Part shown: in pieces, positions 14,200 to 24,375 of the stretch
Numbering within the stretch: position 1 is the stretch's first letter
Layout of the letters: every line of letters begins with the position of its first letter
Assembly (NCBI GenBank): GCA_027405735.1
Contig: JAPEHQ010000001.1
Location: forward strand, 6,076,001-6,140,000
Source of the DNA: Mucor racemosus
Taxonomy: Eukaryota; Mucoromycota; Mucoromycetes; Mucorales; Mucoraceae
Reading direction: 5' to 3'
Length of the DNA: 64,000 nucleotides
The notes under the pieces: model-generated
The model's database searches: none
Seen by the model: the letters and a program-made list of their open reading frames with translations, nothing else
Told to the model about the DNA's origin: nothing
Position numbers and translations under genes: made by a program

Positions 14200-15965
14200 A
14201 AGACCAGAGAGATGATACGACCAGAGAGACAAGACCAGAGACATTAGATTGGAGACGTTATATCAAAAGAAACCTTCAAAATTATAAAAAAGATATCAAA
14301 TTAAGATCAGACGTTGACAATACTTTTTAAGTTTTCAATAGTATACCTTTTTCATAAATTGAAACCACAAGTTAAAGAGAAAAGACAAGAAGCACACGAA
14401 TTGAGACCCGATGGGGATAAATTGAGACTAGATAAATATGAAGTAAGACCAGATGAGCATTAATTGAAAAACTGATGAACATGAAAGAGCATACCTTTAT
14501 ACCAAGAGCATAGATTGAGGCCAGTTAAAGATGAAATAAGACCAGATAAACATGAATTTTGACCACATCAGGATAACTTGAAAACAGATGAGTATGAATT
14601 AAGACCAGACCAAGATTAACTGTGAATAAATAGAAATCAGATGAGCAAGAATTAAAATAGACCAGATGTAAACCACTTGATACCAGAGAAAATTAATGGA
14701 GTTGAGACGAGCATAAATAATGGAGAACAGATAAACATGAATGGAGGCCAGACGAGCAAAACTAAAGACGAGATAAGAATAAAATGAGATAATGCACTGA
14801 TGAAATGGGACCAGAAGTGCATGAATACAGACCAGATGTGCATAAAAATAAAGACTATGCGTTGACAAAGGCAGAACGGATGTGCATTAAGTGAGACCAG
14901 AAGCGCATAAATAAAAACCAGACATTGATAAACCTATACCATATAAACATAAATTGAGACCAACAGTGCATAAATAAAAACCAGATGTTAAAAAACAATA
15001 CCAGATGTGCATACATTGAAACCAGGTAAGCATGTAATGAGACCAGATGAAACCAGAAAGACGAGATGCTAATGATACGATACAAGATGCGCATTAATTC
15101 AAATGAGGGGCGCATGAAAGAAAACCAGATGTACATAAACCTAAACCAGATAACTATGATTTGAAACCATATAAGCATTAAATTGAAACCAAATAAGCAT
15201 GAGTTCAAACCAGATAAGCACGAGTTGAGACCAGAAGAAGAGCATGTATTGAGACCAGACGAGCATGAGATGAGACTAGGAAAGCATGTTATGAGACCAG
15301 ATAAACATGAAGTAAAACCAGACATACTTGAAAAAGGACCAAACATTGATAAATTGAGACTGAAAGTACATGAATGGAGATCTGATGAGTATGAAATGAG
15401 ACCATATAAACTTGAGTTGAGACCAGAAGTAAATTAATCGAAACCAGATATTGCTTAAATGTCATACAATATCCAGAATACTACCAGATATAGTGAAGAA
15501 CCGAGACAAGACATACACAAAAAGGCACCACGCAATTAAAAAATTTAGGGCAGTGGAAATGGAGAATCAAGGATCATGTAAGACAAACAGAAACCAGATA
15601 GATAAAGCACGACGTCAGATAAAACCACATAGAGTAGGCCAAAACTTGATACAGGATATGAAAAACCAGATGTTGGCTGAAACGGATGAAGCGAATGAAC
15701 ATAGAGAGACGGCAGCATTAAAAACCAAGAGACGAGATAATAGCATATATAGAGAAACCAGATACCAGAAAAGCCATAGTAGGAGAGACAGATAGAATAA
15801 AAGGCAATCGAAGCCTAAATCAAAAGCCAATGTTAAAATAAAGTTACCACGTATTGAAAGAGGATGACCATATATTACAGAAAGAGACCAGATTTGCGTA
15901 TGGTAGACCAAATTGCTCTATAACGATAACAAATGTTGCAGACACGAGACCAGATATGCTAAAAA
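14200..15965. repeat. Degenerate ~30-bp minisatellite (GACCAGATGAGCATGAATTG-like)
   Basis: Dozens of imperfect copies of TTGAGACCAGATGAGCATGA-like units follow one another at mostly 30-base spacing. They are loose at the edges (14200-14385, 15440-15965) and clearest from 14385 to 15440. Read on the plus strand, the period gives a 10-residue repeat close to [L/M/V][R/K]PDxHE. One open stretch, 15183-15437, has 84 codons of it. The minus strand is also open in places (about 163 codons at 14855-15346), as expected of a 3n-period repeat lacking stops. The whole is broken by stops and frameshifts, so I call it a decaying satellite. A relic of a repetitive-protein gene remains possible. Confidence 0.85.
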
Positions 15966-16169
15966 AAAAGGTGCTGGATCTTTGAGAAGAGAAGTATATA
16001 TTGCAGAAAAACGATTATTGAATATATGCAAAAAAAAAAAAGATTAGATTAGAAGAAAGTAGAATATATTACGTTTTAGAAACATACCAGAAAGATCAGA
16101 CCTTGCAAAAAAGAAAACAGACGCTAAAGAAAAAAAAGGTGCAATAGCAGAATTAAGGTATCAGCTATT

Positions 16170-16432
16170 AATTCCAATTATTTTGACTCTTAAACCCTGG
16201 CCAAGGGTATGCCAAAATGAGATAGCCAATAGCTGATAGCTCAATAGGACAATAGCTACCAACTGTTAGCTCAAATCATTTCGACTCTTAAATCCTGGCC
16301 ATGGGTGTGCCAAAAATCAGATAACAAACAGCTGATAGCTCAATAGATACCAACTGTTAGCTCAAATCATTTCGACTCTTAAACCCTGGCCATGGGTGTG
16401 CCAAAAATCAGATAGCCAATAGCTGATAATCG
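16170..16432. repeat. Three tandem units of 91-98 bp
   Basis: The block GACTCTTAAA-CCTGGCCA-GGGT-TGCCAAAA, followed by AGATA and CAATAGCTGATAGCTCAATA, recurs with GACTCT at about 16185, 16283 and 16374. The spacings are therefore 98 and 91. A related single unit lies at 14094-14155, so the motif brackets the minisatellite. Confidence 0.85.
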
Positions 16433-16490
16433 CAGGTAAACAATCCAAAGAACCAAACGCAGATAGAATAAACCCTGTACCAGGATGAGC

Positions 16491-16533
16491 TAAAAGAAAG
16501 TTAAACAAGTGCAGCTTACTTGTTTTTCTTTTA
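16491..16533. other. Long hairpin, 16 paired bases with a 4-base bulge
   Basis: The 5' arm is TAAAAGAAA-(GTTA)-AACAAGT, the loop is GCAGCTT, and the 3' arm is ACTTGTTTTTCTTTTA. The arms pair perfectly over 16 bases if GTTA is bulged. No flanking gene explains it. It could be a structural end of a mobile element or a chance A/T-rich palindrome. Confidence 0.6.
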
Positions 16534-19430
16534 CTCCAACCTAGAATACTAGGAAAGTTTATGATAGAAGTTTCGTTAAAATTTCACGCACCAGACGTTA
16601 CTTTAACGTCGAAACTCCCACCTAACCTTCAGCAGCTACGTATAAAACTTTATCTTGCGAGATACTATAGTAGACCTTAGCCAACGGATAAGACACGTAC
16701 AAAATAGACTCGTGATTTCACCAAACCATAAGGTTTTGCTTCATCAAATTTACCTGGTTGTCAAAAAAAACAAAAAAAAACAGGGGGACCATCGTGTTTT
16801 TGAATAAACCCTAAAATTTGAGTTCCATTGATGACGTCTTCAAAATTTAGTGTAATTTGATTGAAATGCTGTTTATAAACTTGAACCACACTGTAAATAC
16901 AATCATCTGTGTTATAGAAATCATTGTTTTATAGAGCGGTATATATTAGCAATTTTATTTCGGGAGAGAAATTAATGGCCTATAGAGACAAGATACATCT
17001 ATTTTGAGAATTTAACTGAATTTGACTCAATATTGGGCGAAGTTTTGAAAATTATCCGAGAGCCATCTAAAACCATCCAAAATTCAAGTGGCAAAAAAAC
17101 CGTATCCTGAGGAGCTTCGATCCAAGCAACTTCCAAATTTGCACGAGAGTTTGGTACGCATCATCTTCCACGTGATGATGTTGAATGGCAACTTCCACAA
17201 CCTACTGTGGGTTGAGAAAATAATCGCCGAAGTGCACCTATATTTTGTTGCACACTTTCATTGAAAACAATTTAAATAAGGCATCTGTAAATACTGATCC
17301 AAGTAAGTTGCGACTCCACATGGATATAGATATGAATATTCATTAAAAGCATTTCCGATACAGTATTAGCTTCTATGGGCTATTGTGCATTTGATAGATT
17401 TGAACAACAAGTTGGTTATCTTCTATTTATGCCTTGTATGAAGAAGGTCAGTAAGCTCACTCGCTCTCGATGGATATGGATCCAAATGACCTCCCGTTGT
17501 AATAGCAGGTACTTTTAATGTTGGTCAACAGAATTGCAAAAGGTTTAGCCGCCTGAGTTGCTGTGGAAATGGAGAAATAAAAACTCATAGGTGTTCAAAT
17601 TTCAAACTATTCTGTATCACTTGTTTCAGATATTCCTTGAAATTTTTTATAAAATCAAATAATGATTCAAAATTAAATTTTGAAGTTAGACTTAATGCAC
17701 AGTGAGCCTATGAATAACATATAATCTTGATCTCATTGATCAAAAATTATTTTTGAATGATCAAGGCACGGCTGTCAAAAAGAAACCTGTTTTCCTTAGA
17801 TTGATTGAAAAGTTCCACTACTTTGAGGCTTCAAATCTTTGCAAAAGGGTAAGCTTTACTGACACTTTCTAATAATAGTATGTAAAACTTGTTTTGAAAC
17901 GCTCCATAACAGATATGATAGTATACATATTTTTTGAGCACTTTTATTTTTCTGACAGTTTTTTGACATTTTTTTTTACATCCATGTCATCGACCTCGTT
18001 AAGCTCTCTCAGACCCAATCTAGTTTTTTTTTTCTCAAAATACTGATATTTCGTGAAAATATCTTTCTCAAAAATGTATACAAAAAGATACCTTCGTTTC
18101 TAGCTTCAATTTTTTCATTGTATACCATCATATTTGACATCTTAGATTGATTTCTTAAGCGGGGTAAAAGCAAGTGTTTCACTTTTGAAGCCTTTATACT
18201 CGCTGAGAAATCAACATGAATAGAAATAAGTCTTTTGTCAATATTCTGTAGCATATCAAGTATAGCCCAACATTTTATATTTCCTGATTATCTATCGAAA
18301 TGGGGGCACGCTCCGATTTTGAATATCACTATAAAATTGTATAATCAGATATGCGCATGCAACTGAGCTTGAATCCAAAAAGTGTTCAAATGGAAAAAAA
18401 ATCCAAAAAATCCAAAAAATCCAAAAAAAAACTTGTATGTTTAATTACTCACAAAAATGCATAGCAAGTTGGACTAGCGTATTAAATGTTTTAGGTTTAG
18501 TTTTTGATTCTGAATCGATCTGTGTAGGTTTTGAAAATATTTTTCTCATAAAATCTTCAGTAAATTTAGTGTCAAATTTTAACGGTTTTTGATCAAAAAG
18601 TACCATTCATTCAAATGCAACCCTAAAATATTTTATTTTTGCATTATGCGCAACAAAATTATCTACAAAATGAGTATTTATACGTAGCTTTAGCCCTATT
18701 TTTGGTGGGGATATACATTTTTTTGATCATTTTTTTTGGTCGGCGAAAATTTACCCTTGTATATCCTCGTCCAAAATTGACTTTTTTTTGTATCACCAAA
18801 AATCAATCATTCAATCTCAAGTTTCTCGACGAAAAATTAATATTTTTTGACGAGATAAAATTCGTTGGATAGACGCTAGTGAGTACTATCCTATGGCTTT
18901 AGCTTTGCATACCAGGCATCCCTTCATGGATCTCTATAACAGAAAAAATACTCTCACAAAATTTATAAAAAAATAAAAAAGTCTTTAAAGCCATCCAAAA
19001 CCTAGATATCCTGGTAGAGAATGAAAATAATCTAGACTTTACTTAATAACCATCATTGCAATACCTTAGTATTTTCTCGACTTGTTTTCATTTCAAATGC
19101 GGTTTCTCAATTTTAAGCTGGCCCTTTTTGCATCATTATTCAAATTAATGTTAGCTTTCGTGGTAGTTTATCAAGCTGTTAGTACTAGATTAATGAATAT
19201 TGTCGAAAACTGGCTACAAGGTAAAAAATGCAAAAGCCTCAAAACCTTGGCTGGAGCTTACCCATTTTGATAAAATTTGTTGTATGCCACCAAGACTAGT
19301 CATTACGGCCGACCTGTGCTGCGCAAGATTATTTCGTTGTGGTACCCAGCAGGTGGGCTGCACAATATAGCCTGAGCTGTTGTGCGGTTGTACCCACCGA
19401 ATATGGCTAAAAAGATAACAAGGTGCACAT
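16534..19430. mobile_element. Decayed element C fragments in both orientations
   Basis: Bases ~17820-18254 match, on the minus strand, the region of element C that holds its conserved short frame. Landmarks are GTTTTGAA-CGCT, GAGCACTTTTATTTTT and CTCTC-GACCCAAT. The 81-codon minus-strand frame at 18009-18254 keeps the motif EGxxLYTFLR. Bases 18639-18872 on the plus strand carry a second divergent version (77 codons) that starts like the other family members (AQxNYL). The similarity continues to about 18890, where TTGGATAGA resembles 48430. The remainder (16534-17820, 18890-19430) shows no gene; 17000-17560 reads as interrupted protein-like sequence that I cannot identify. Confidence 0.55.
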
Positions 19431-19970
19431 TGTCGTATATTTTCAGGTTTGATGAATAATACTTTAAAAAGAATACAATTAAAAACGAATCAGTAATGAA
19501 TCAGTTCTTCAACTGTATAATGAAAACAATATATCGTTTATTTAGATATACAGTAAAAGTATGCCCTATTATATTGATTTGACATTGAGATTCTGAGATG
19601 TAATTTAAGACAATATTGAACCATTAGATCTGTTTGATAGTAATCGATGGATCGAAATGGATCAATTATAATTTAACCGTGCTTTCAAAGCTTGTGAGTT
19701 GTCTTGTTTTAATGCTGCGCTAAATGTGTTTGGATGTTGATTCGATAGCTACTTGATTGATTAACTGTTGGGATAAACTAATATGGTGTCATAATTGAGG
19801 TCCAAGCGTTCTTGATAATTATTGGATTAAACTTGGTAAGCTAGGAGTTCCTTATGTCCGTGATGATATCACGACTTTGCACTTTAATACATGTCGTAGT
19901 CAATAGATTGTGAGATGTATTAATACTGTAGAAGGTGATAATGTATGATACTAGTAGGTGGAATACAACA
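19431..19970 (-). mobile_element. LTR-like element B, copy 2
   Basis: This 540-bp copy is inverted relative to copy 1. On the plus strand it starts TGTCGTATATTTT and ends GGTGGAATACAACA, so the element's own ends are TGTTGTAT and ATACGACA. Flanks are GCACAT and TATAAT, with no target-site duplication. Together with copy 1 it brackets the minisatellite region as an inverted pair. Confidence 0.8.
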
Positions 19971-20490
19971 TATAATATTAGATTTGGCTTGCATATAAAT
20001 TTAAGCAGTAAGTGTTATTTAAGTTTATGCTCGAGCAAAGACCATTGTTGCTGTAAACATTATAATAACTATAAATATATTTACAAATGATGATAATCGT
20101 AAATATATTAGCTCTTGCATGTATTGCTCTACATGGATATGACTGAATATTAATGAATCAGAGAGAATACAACTGGTAAAAAAACTAATACTCAATGTGA
20201 AACGAGGTCAAGATTGGTAAAAGGTGCATTCCTTGTGTAGTGGTAGAAATCGCAGCATTTTGATGGATAGAAATTACAGGATCCAGATGTTGTGTTTGCT
20301 TCAGGATTTTCAGAAGGGTTCAAAAGTATTCTTCATTAAACTCAACTAGATGTTGAATACTCACCATATGCAATTAGTATTATTAATTTTGTCTTTTATT
20401 TAATTACAGTATTATTAAAAATCAAGCTTTTCATAGCTTATAATATTGACAATGGGGGACGTTTCTGATTTTAGATTGACATTTATCATA
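19971..20490 (+). repeat. Repeat D copy 2 and intergenic sequence
   Basis: Bases 19975-20135 match 11960-12130 on the same strand and abut element B directly. From 20136 to 20490 I see no gene or repeat partner. Confidence 0.65.
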
Positions 20491-21565
20491 AGGCGGGTTG
20501 ACGATACATTTGATACTATTGTTTTAGATGGAATCAGTCAACTTAATTTATGGAATTTGAATGCAAATACCGAGGAACAATTTGTAAGCACATAATTTGG
20601 TTCTGGTAAAGCATTGAATTAAATTGGCTTGGGACAAAGAGGGTAAAAAGGCGGCAATAGGTTCCATTGATGGCCACGTTTATGTTTATGCTAGTGGAGA
20701 GGTAAGAGTAAAAAAAATTAATGTAAACCACCTCTAGCGCAATAATTATAAAGTAAGGCTATATTATCATCAAATAAACTATCACGCAATATTAACATGT
20801 ATAGAGATTTACAGTAATTAGCTTGAACCAACTGGGTACAGCATCGTAAGTTCTTGAAAAAGTTCACAAGTATAATAAAATCTCTTATTTTTAAGTCCTA
20901 CAAGGCTTATAAGCGGAATATTAATTTAGAAAATTATTTTTGTCCAGATCATCAATTTTGACATTTTTTAATTTTTTTTTTTGGTTTTGCAAATCTAGAG
21001 TGAATTATACTACGAATTATAAAAACAAAAAATATACACATGTACAGAATTTAGCGCTCTATTTGCTTAATAAAAAATAACAAACTTTTTTATTGCAAAA
21101 TATTACATGAAAATCCTTTAATCAAAAAACCGTTTTTGGGAGAAAAATGCCAAGTTTCATTACTTAACCTTTAATATTAAGCTTTTATCAAATGCATATT
21201 AGTCATGGCTACAATTTTCTCTCACAATGTAGTATATTTAAACGTTGATTTTGGTATCAAAATTTGATTTTTCTGTTTTTTTATCAAAATCATGAGTGTT
21301 GGTAAGGGTAAAATGAGTCCCCAAAAATGTCCGCTACAAAGTCTGAATTTTCAGACTGTACGTAGTTAAATATAAGAAAAGTTTAAAAAAGTGCTTTTTT
21401 TATTTAAAACTTAGATATATACCATAGTATAAGAGACTTAGCCATTCAATCTTGCTATGCTCAATTATGGCGTTGCTCTACGGGCTCACTTTTGCAATTC
21501 TTTAATGAATCTATGATATGACAGTCGGGTTTTCCGGTAGAAAATGCATGTTTCTATGATAGCAG
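20490..21565 (+). repeat. Repeat E, copy 1, with a dynein exon fragment at its 5' end
   Basis: This segment matches the reverse complement of roughly 30090-31174. Shared stretches include the exon fragment, its 5' splice site, GATTTTGATAAAAAAACAGA-type sequence around 21270-21300, and the right-end module M (ATGGCGTTGCTCTACGGGCTC at about 21470). After the exon fragment I find no coding frame. The two copies are inverted relative to each other, about 9 kb apart. Confidence 0.85.
20495..20701 (+). pseudogene. Dynein intermediate chain exon fragment, broken
   Basis: The reading DG-x-QLNLWNLNANTEE, then an in-frame TAA where the other copy reads STHVGSG, then a small insertion and frameshift before KALN, then AIGS-DGH-YVYASGE, is the C-terminal WD40 region of cytoplasmic dynein intermediate chain. 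It ends in GAGAG followed by GTAAGAG, a good 5' splice site, so it is the 3' part of an exon plus the start of its intron. No neighbouring exon of the gene is present. It is clearly non-functional; a better copy is at 30899-31174 on the minus strand. Confidence 0.8.
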
Positions 21566-21570
21566 ATATT

Positions 21571-22060
21571 GCCTATTTTGTTTAATTTATGGTTCATGCG
21601 TTGTGATGCTGCTTTTTATATTGGCTGAAATGTGTAATTTAGCAGGGTTTTAATTACGCTAAATAATGTAAAGCCTTAAAAATCCTTTTTTACGTGTATT
21701 CTTTCTCTCTTCTTTTTTTGTTTTCATATTCCAAGGATATTATTGACCGTTTGATAAGGCATATCAGACTATCAATCTGGTATCCTTTTCTTGTATCTGA
21801 ATACGCATTCCAACATAAGGGACTAATGTTTTTAATATAGGTAGCAGTTTATATTAGAGACTGATATTTTTATTTAAGCGCATTTTAAGACCAAATATCA
21901 TTATTTACTACTGTATTGTTGGACGTATTTCTTGATTACCAGATCAAATCAAAGGCAGTAATATTTGCATCTACTCAATAAAAAGCTAGAACTAGCTACA
22001 AATTCACGAAATGTTTCAGAAAAATAATAAAATTTCAAATGATATAGAAACAAAAAAACG
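21571..22060 (+). repeat. Dispersed repeat family A, copy 2
   Basis: It starts GCCTATTTTGTTTAATTTAT and matches 11097-11810 on the same strand, but lacks about 220 bases near its start. Shared landmarks are GTAAAGCCTT-AAAATCCTTT, GTAGCAGT-TATATTAGAGAC and GATTACCAGATCAAATC. Confidence 0.85.
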
Positions 22061-22478
22061 GGAGATTTCAAAGTGTCCGTTAAATCGAAAATCCTTTATT
22101 TTTGAGTCCACTAAACCGAATCACGCCTGTAGTTGTCATTATTTGATAATTTTATAAATGTACAGTATATGATGTCTCATTACACAATCAAAAATACAAT
22201 TAAGGCTATCCAAGGTAGTACGAACAAAAACTACAGGTTCTCGCCATACCGTTATGAGGCATAACATGCTCTGCTTAATTGATCAAGACAACTAGCCATT
22301 TAACAAATTTTATGTTTCCAAAAGCGCGCTATATACATACATCAATTTTTAAAAATTATATAAAAGATAATAATATGAGTATATACTGTAGACGAGAATT
22401 TTAGTTTTGTATTGAATGATATATGCTGTGAATTTTTATTTTATATAACAAAATATATAATAAGCTGAGTACTTTTAT
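22061..22478. other. 3' flank of the ankyrin gene
   Basis: AT-rich sequence between repeat A and the stop codon of the ankyrin-repeat gene. No gene is seen. Confidence 0.5.
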
Positions 22479-23831
22479 TTATTTTTTGGATCGTTGGAAT
22501 ATGCTATTAAATGCATTATTCACTGTTGTGATGCTGATATCTGGTGTTTTTGATTGTTTAGGGTTTGTATTGATTTTGTAATAATGAAGAATATCGCCCA
22601 AGTTTTTCTTTTTGCCAATCAGTTTAGCAAACAAAAGCGCTTGATGTATACAATCTGGAGAGGTGTCTGGCGTTAGCAAGTAAGGTATCATTTCCATAAA
22701 GCCATGGTTCGCTGCATACAAGAACGATGTATTATAACCATTTGCATCACAAGGATTAACTCGAACAGTTCTACAAAGATAAATGACAAGGTCCAACTTT
22801 CGCTGCTGAACTGCAGAATTGAGAGCTCGTTGACACAAAACATGACTTATTTCTTGAGTAATGTTGGTTTCCTGGATTAAATATTTCAGGCAATCAAATC
22901 TGTTCCAATGTATACACAAGTCTAAAAGATCATCTCTTTTAAAATTGTATGCATCTTCCCACCAACCACCTTGTTCTATAGCGATAAAGGCACCAGCTCG
23001 CACAAGTTGATGCATGATTTGAATATTTCGTATTACGGCAATGGCTTCTTCCATCACGCAATTGTGATTATTGTTTGAGCTTGTCGACCAAATTAGATTA
23101 GTCCAAGAGGGATTATTTCTCTCGCGCTTTTGTAAGAAAAGATAAATGATATTTGACGCATAATTTTGACGAATGGCATAATGTAGAGCAAGTTTTCCAT
23201 TTGTATCAAACAAATCTAATCGAGCACCAGCTTCTAATAAAGCTTTTGCTGAATTGTAATGGTTGGAACGAGCTGTATAATGTAAAGCGGTGAGTCCAGC
23301 CTTATCTTGTTGATTTATATCTAAATTGGGTTGCTGAACCAGATAATCAATGCCACTGATAAAATCAACAGCAGCAGCAATATGAAGTGCAGTCATTTGA
23401 TGTGGACCGTTGCTTTGATTGATATCGATATCTCCTTGCTGTAATATCTTTTTAACTGCGTCAAGGGATTTACATTGGCATGCCCAACAAAGCAAATTCA
23501 GTCCATAGTAATTATCTTTAACATCATTGGGTTTTTCACTTGATAGATATAAATCCAATAAGTTGAGATTGAGTTTGTTATTACTACTACTGTCTTTGTT
23601 TATTGCTTTGTGTATCTTTGTTTTCTCAACATCTCGTGGTTGCGGATCATCTAATTCTCTCTTTTTTTTCTGATGTTTTGAATGAGCGACTTTAATACAA
23701 CTCTGGATACAAGTAGACGGTGCTGTGCGATGTACTACATGTGAAAAATCTTCCCGTTCCGGTGATGGCGGTGTTGTTATTAGTTTTGGGGAGGACTTTG
23801 ATAAACTGTATTCTGATAAATCCAATGTCAT
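22479..23831 (-). CDS. Ankyrin-repeat protein, single exon
   Basis: A 450-codon uninterrupted frame from ATG at 23831 to TAA at 22479. Residues 1-90 are Ser/Thr/Pro/Lys-rich and probably disordered. From about residue 108 ankyrin repeats follow: one near 110-142, then TALHIAAAVDFISGIDYLV (147-165), TALHYTARSNHYNSAKALLE (181-200) and LALHYAIRQNYASNIIYLF (214-232). The last two have the TALHYA-like signature and the AGARLD-type hairpin. The C-terminal half (about 250-430) has further degenerate helix pairs (CLKYLIQE, LDLVIYLCRT, MEMIPYLLT), suggesting a longer ankyrin-like solenoid. No membrane segment or enzyme motif is visible. Ankyrin repeats mediate protein-protein binding; the partner and pathway cannot be told from sequence. 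The start is the only in-frame ATG before the acidic N-terminus and lies just downstream of a pyrimidine-rich tract. Confidence 0.9.
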   Translation of the reverse strand: MTLDLSEYSLSKSSPKLITTPPSPEREDFSHVVHRTAPSTCIQSCIKVAHSKHQKKKRELDDPQPRDVEKTKIHKAINKDSSSNNKLNLNLLDLYLSSEKPNDVKDNYYGLNLLCWACQCKSLDAVKKILQQGDIDINQSNGPHQMTALHIAAAVDFISGIDYLVQQPNLDINQQDKAGLTALHYTARSNHYNSAKALLEAGARLDLFDTNGKLALHYAIRQNYASNIIYLFLQKRERNNPSWTNLIWSTSSNNNHNCVMEEAIAVIRNIQIMHQLVRAGAFIAIEQGGWWEDAYNFKRDDLLDLCIHWNRFDCLKYLIQETNITQEISHVLCQRALNSAVQQRKLDLVIYLCRTVRVNPCDANGYNTSFLYAANHGFMEMIPYLLTPDTSPDCIHQALLFAKLIGKKKNLGDILHYYKINTNPKQSKTPDISITTVNNAFNSIFQRSKK

Positions 23832-23853
23832 ATTAATAAAATAAAAGTAGAAA

Positions 23854-23889
23854 AAAGAGAGAGAGAGAAAGAGAGAAAGAGAGAAAGAA
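23854..23889 (-). promoter_or_regulatory. Pyrimidine-rich tract upstream of the ankyrin gene
   Basis: The plus strand reads nearly pure GA (GAGAGAGAGAAAGAGAGAAA) for about 36 bases. On the gene's strand this is a CT-rich tract ending about 23 bases before the start codon. CT-rich tracts near transcription starts are common in fungal promoters; the role here is inferred from position only. Confidence 0.4.
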
Positions 23890-24375
23890 GATTCTTGGCA
23901 ATGTTAATTATAATGCTTTTCTCATTTTTGTCTGAATACATGTTTGATTAACAAAGTGTTAAAGAAGTCTTGGCAAAATGTATATCAACTTCTTGGCGTA
24001 ACGAAATGACTAAATAACATGATTATCAAAATATTTAATCTTTTGATGCGGTCTTGATAAATACATATTAATAGTAGTTATTTTGGATGTTAAATGATTT
24101 TGTGTAGCATGCTTGATTTAAAGGGTTGGGTTTGTTTAATTGAGATGATGGGGCCCCACAGTTTAGATTTGTGTGCTGTAATGTGATACCAATACACAAA
24201 AGATCAACAAAGGTTTTTTTATGAAATGTGATACTGTAGTTTATTGTACAAGGAAAAAATAATTAAAAAGTGTTTATGGAATTAACAAAAAGAAAAGAAA
24301 AAGATATAGAAATACAAAAAGAAGTTATTAGTGTAAATTACGAAAAGAGAGAGAGAGAGAGAAGAAGAAGGTAAA
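23890..24375. other. Intergenic: ankyrin gene promoter and transporter 3' region
   Basis: About 490 bases between the ankyrin promoter tract and the transporter stop codon. A second GA-rich run (GAGAGAGAGAGAGA) lies at 24348-24361, just past the transporter stop. No further gene is seen. Confidence 0.5.

Noticed and set aside
14855..15346. A 163-codon minus-strand ORF in the minisatellite, rich in Phe, Trp, Ile and Leu
   Set aside because: It is the reverse reading of a 30-bp repeat; the 3n period keeps it open. It has no membrane-protein pattern beyond repeat composition.
14385..15440. CRISPR-like array of ~30-bp repeats
   Set aside because: The units are contiguous and diverged with no unique spacers, and the genome is eukaryotic.
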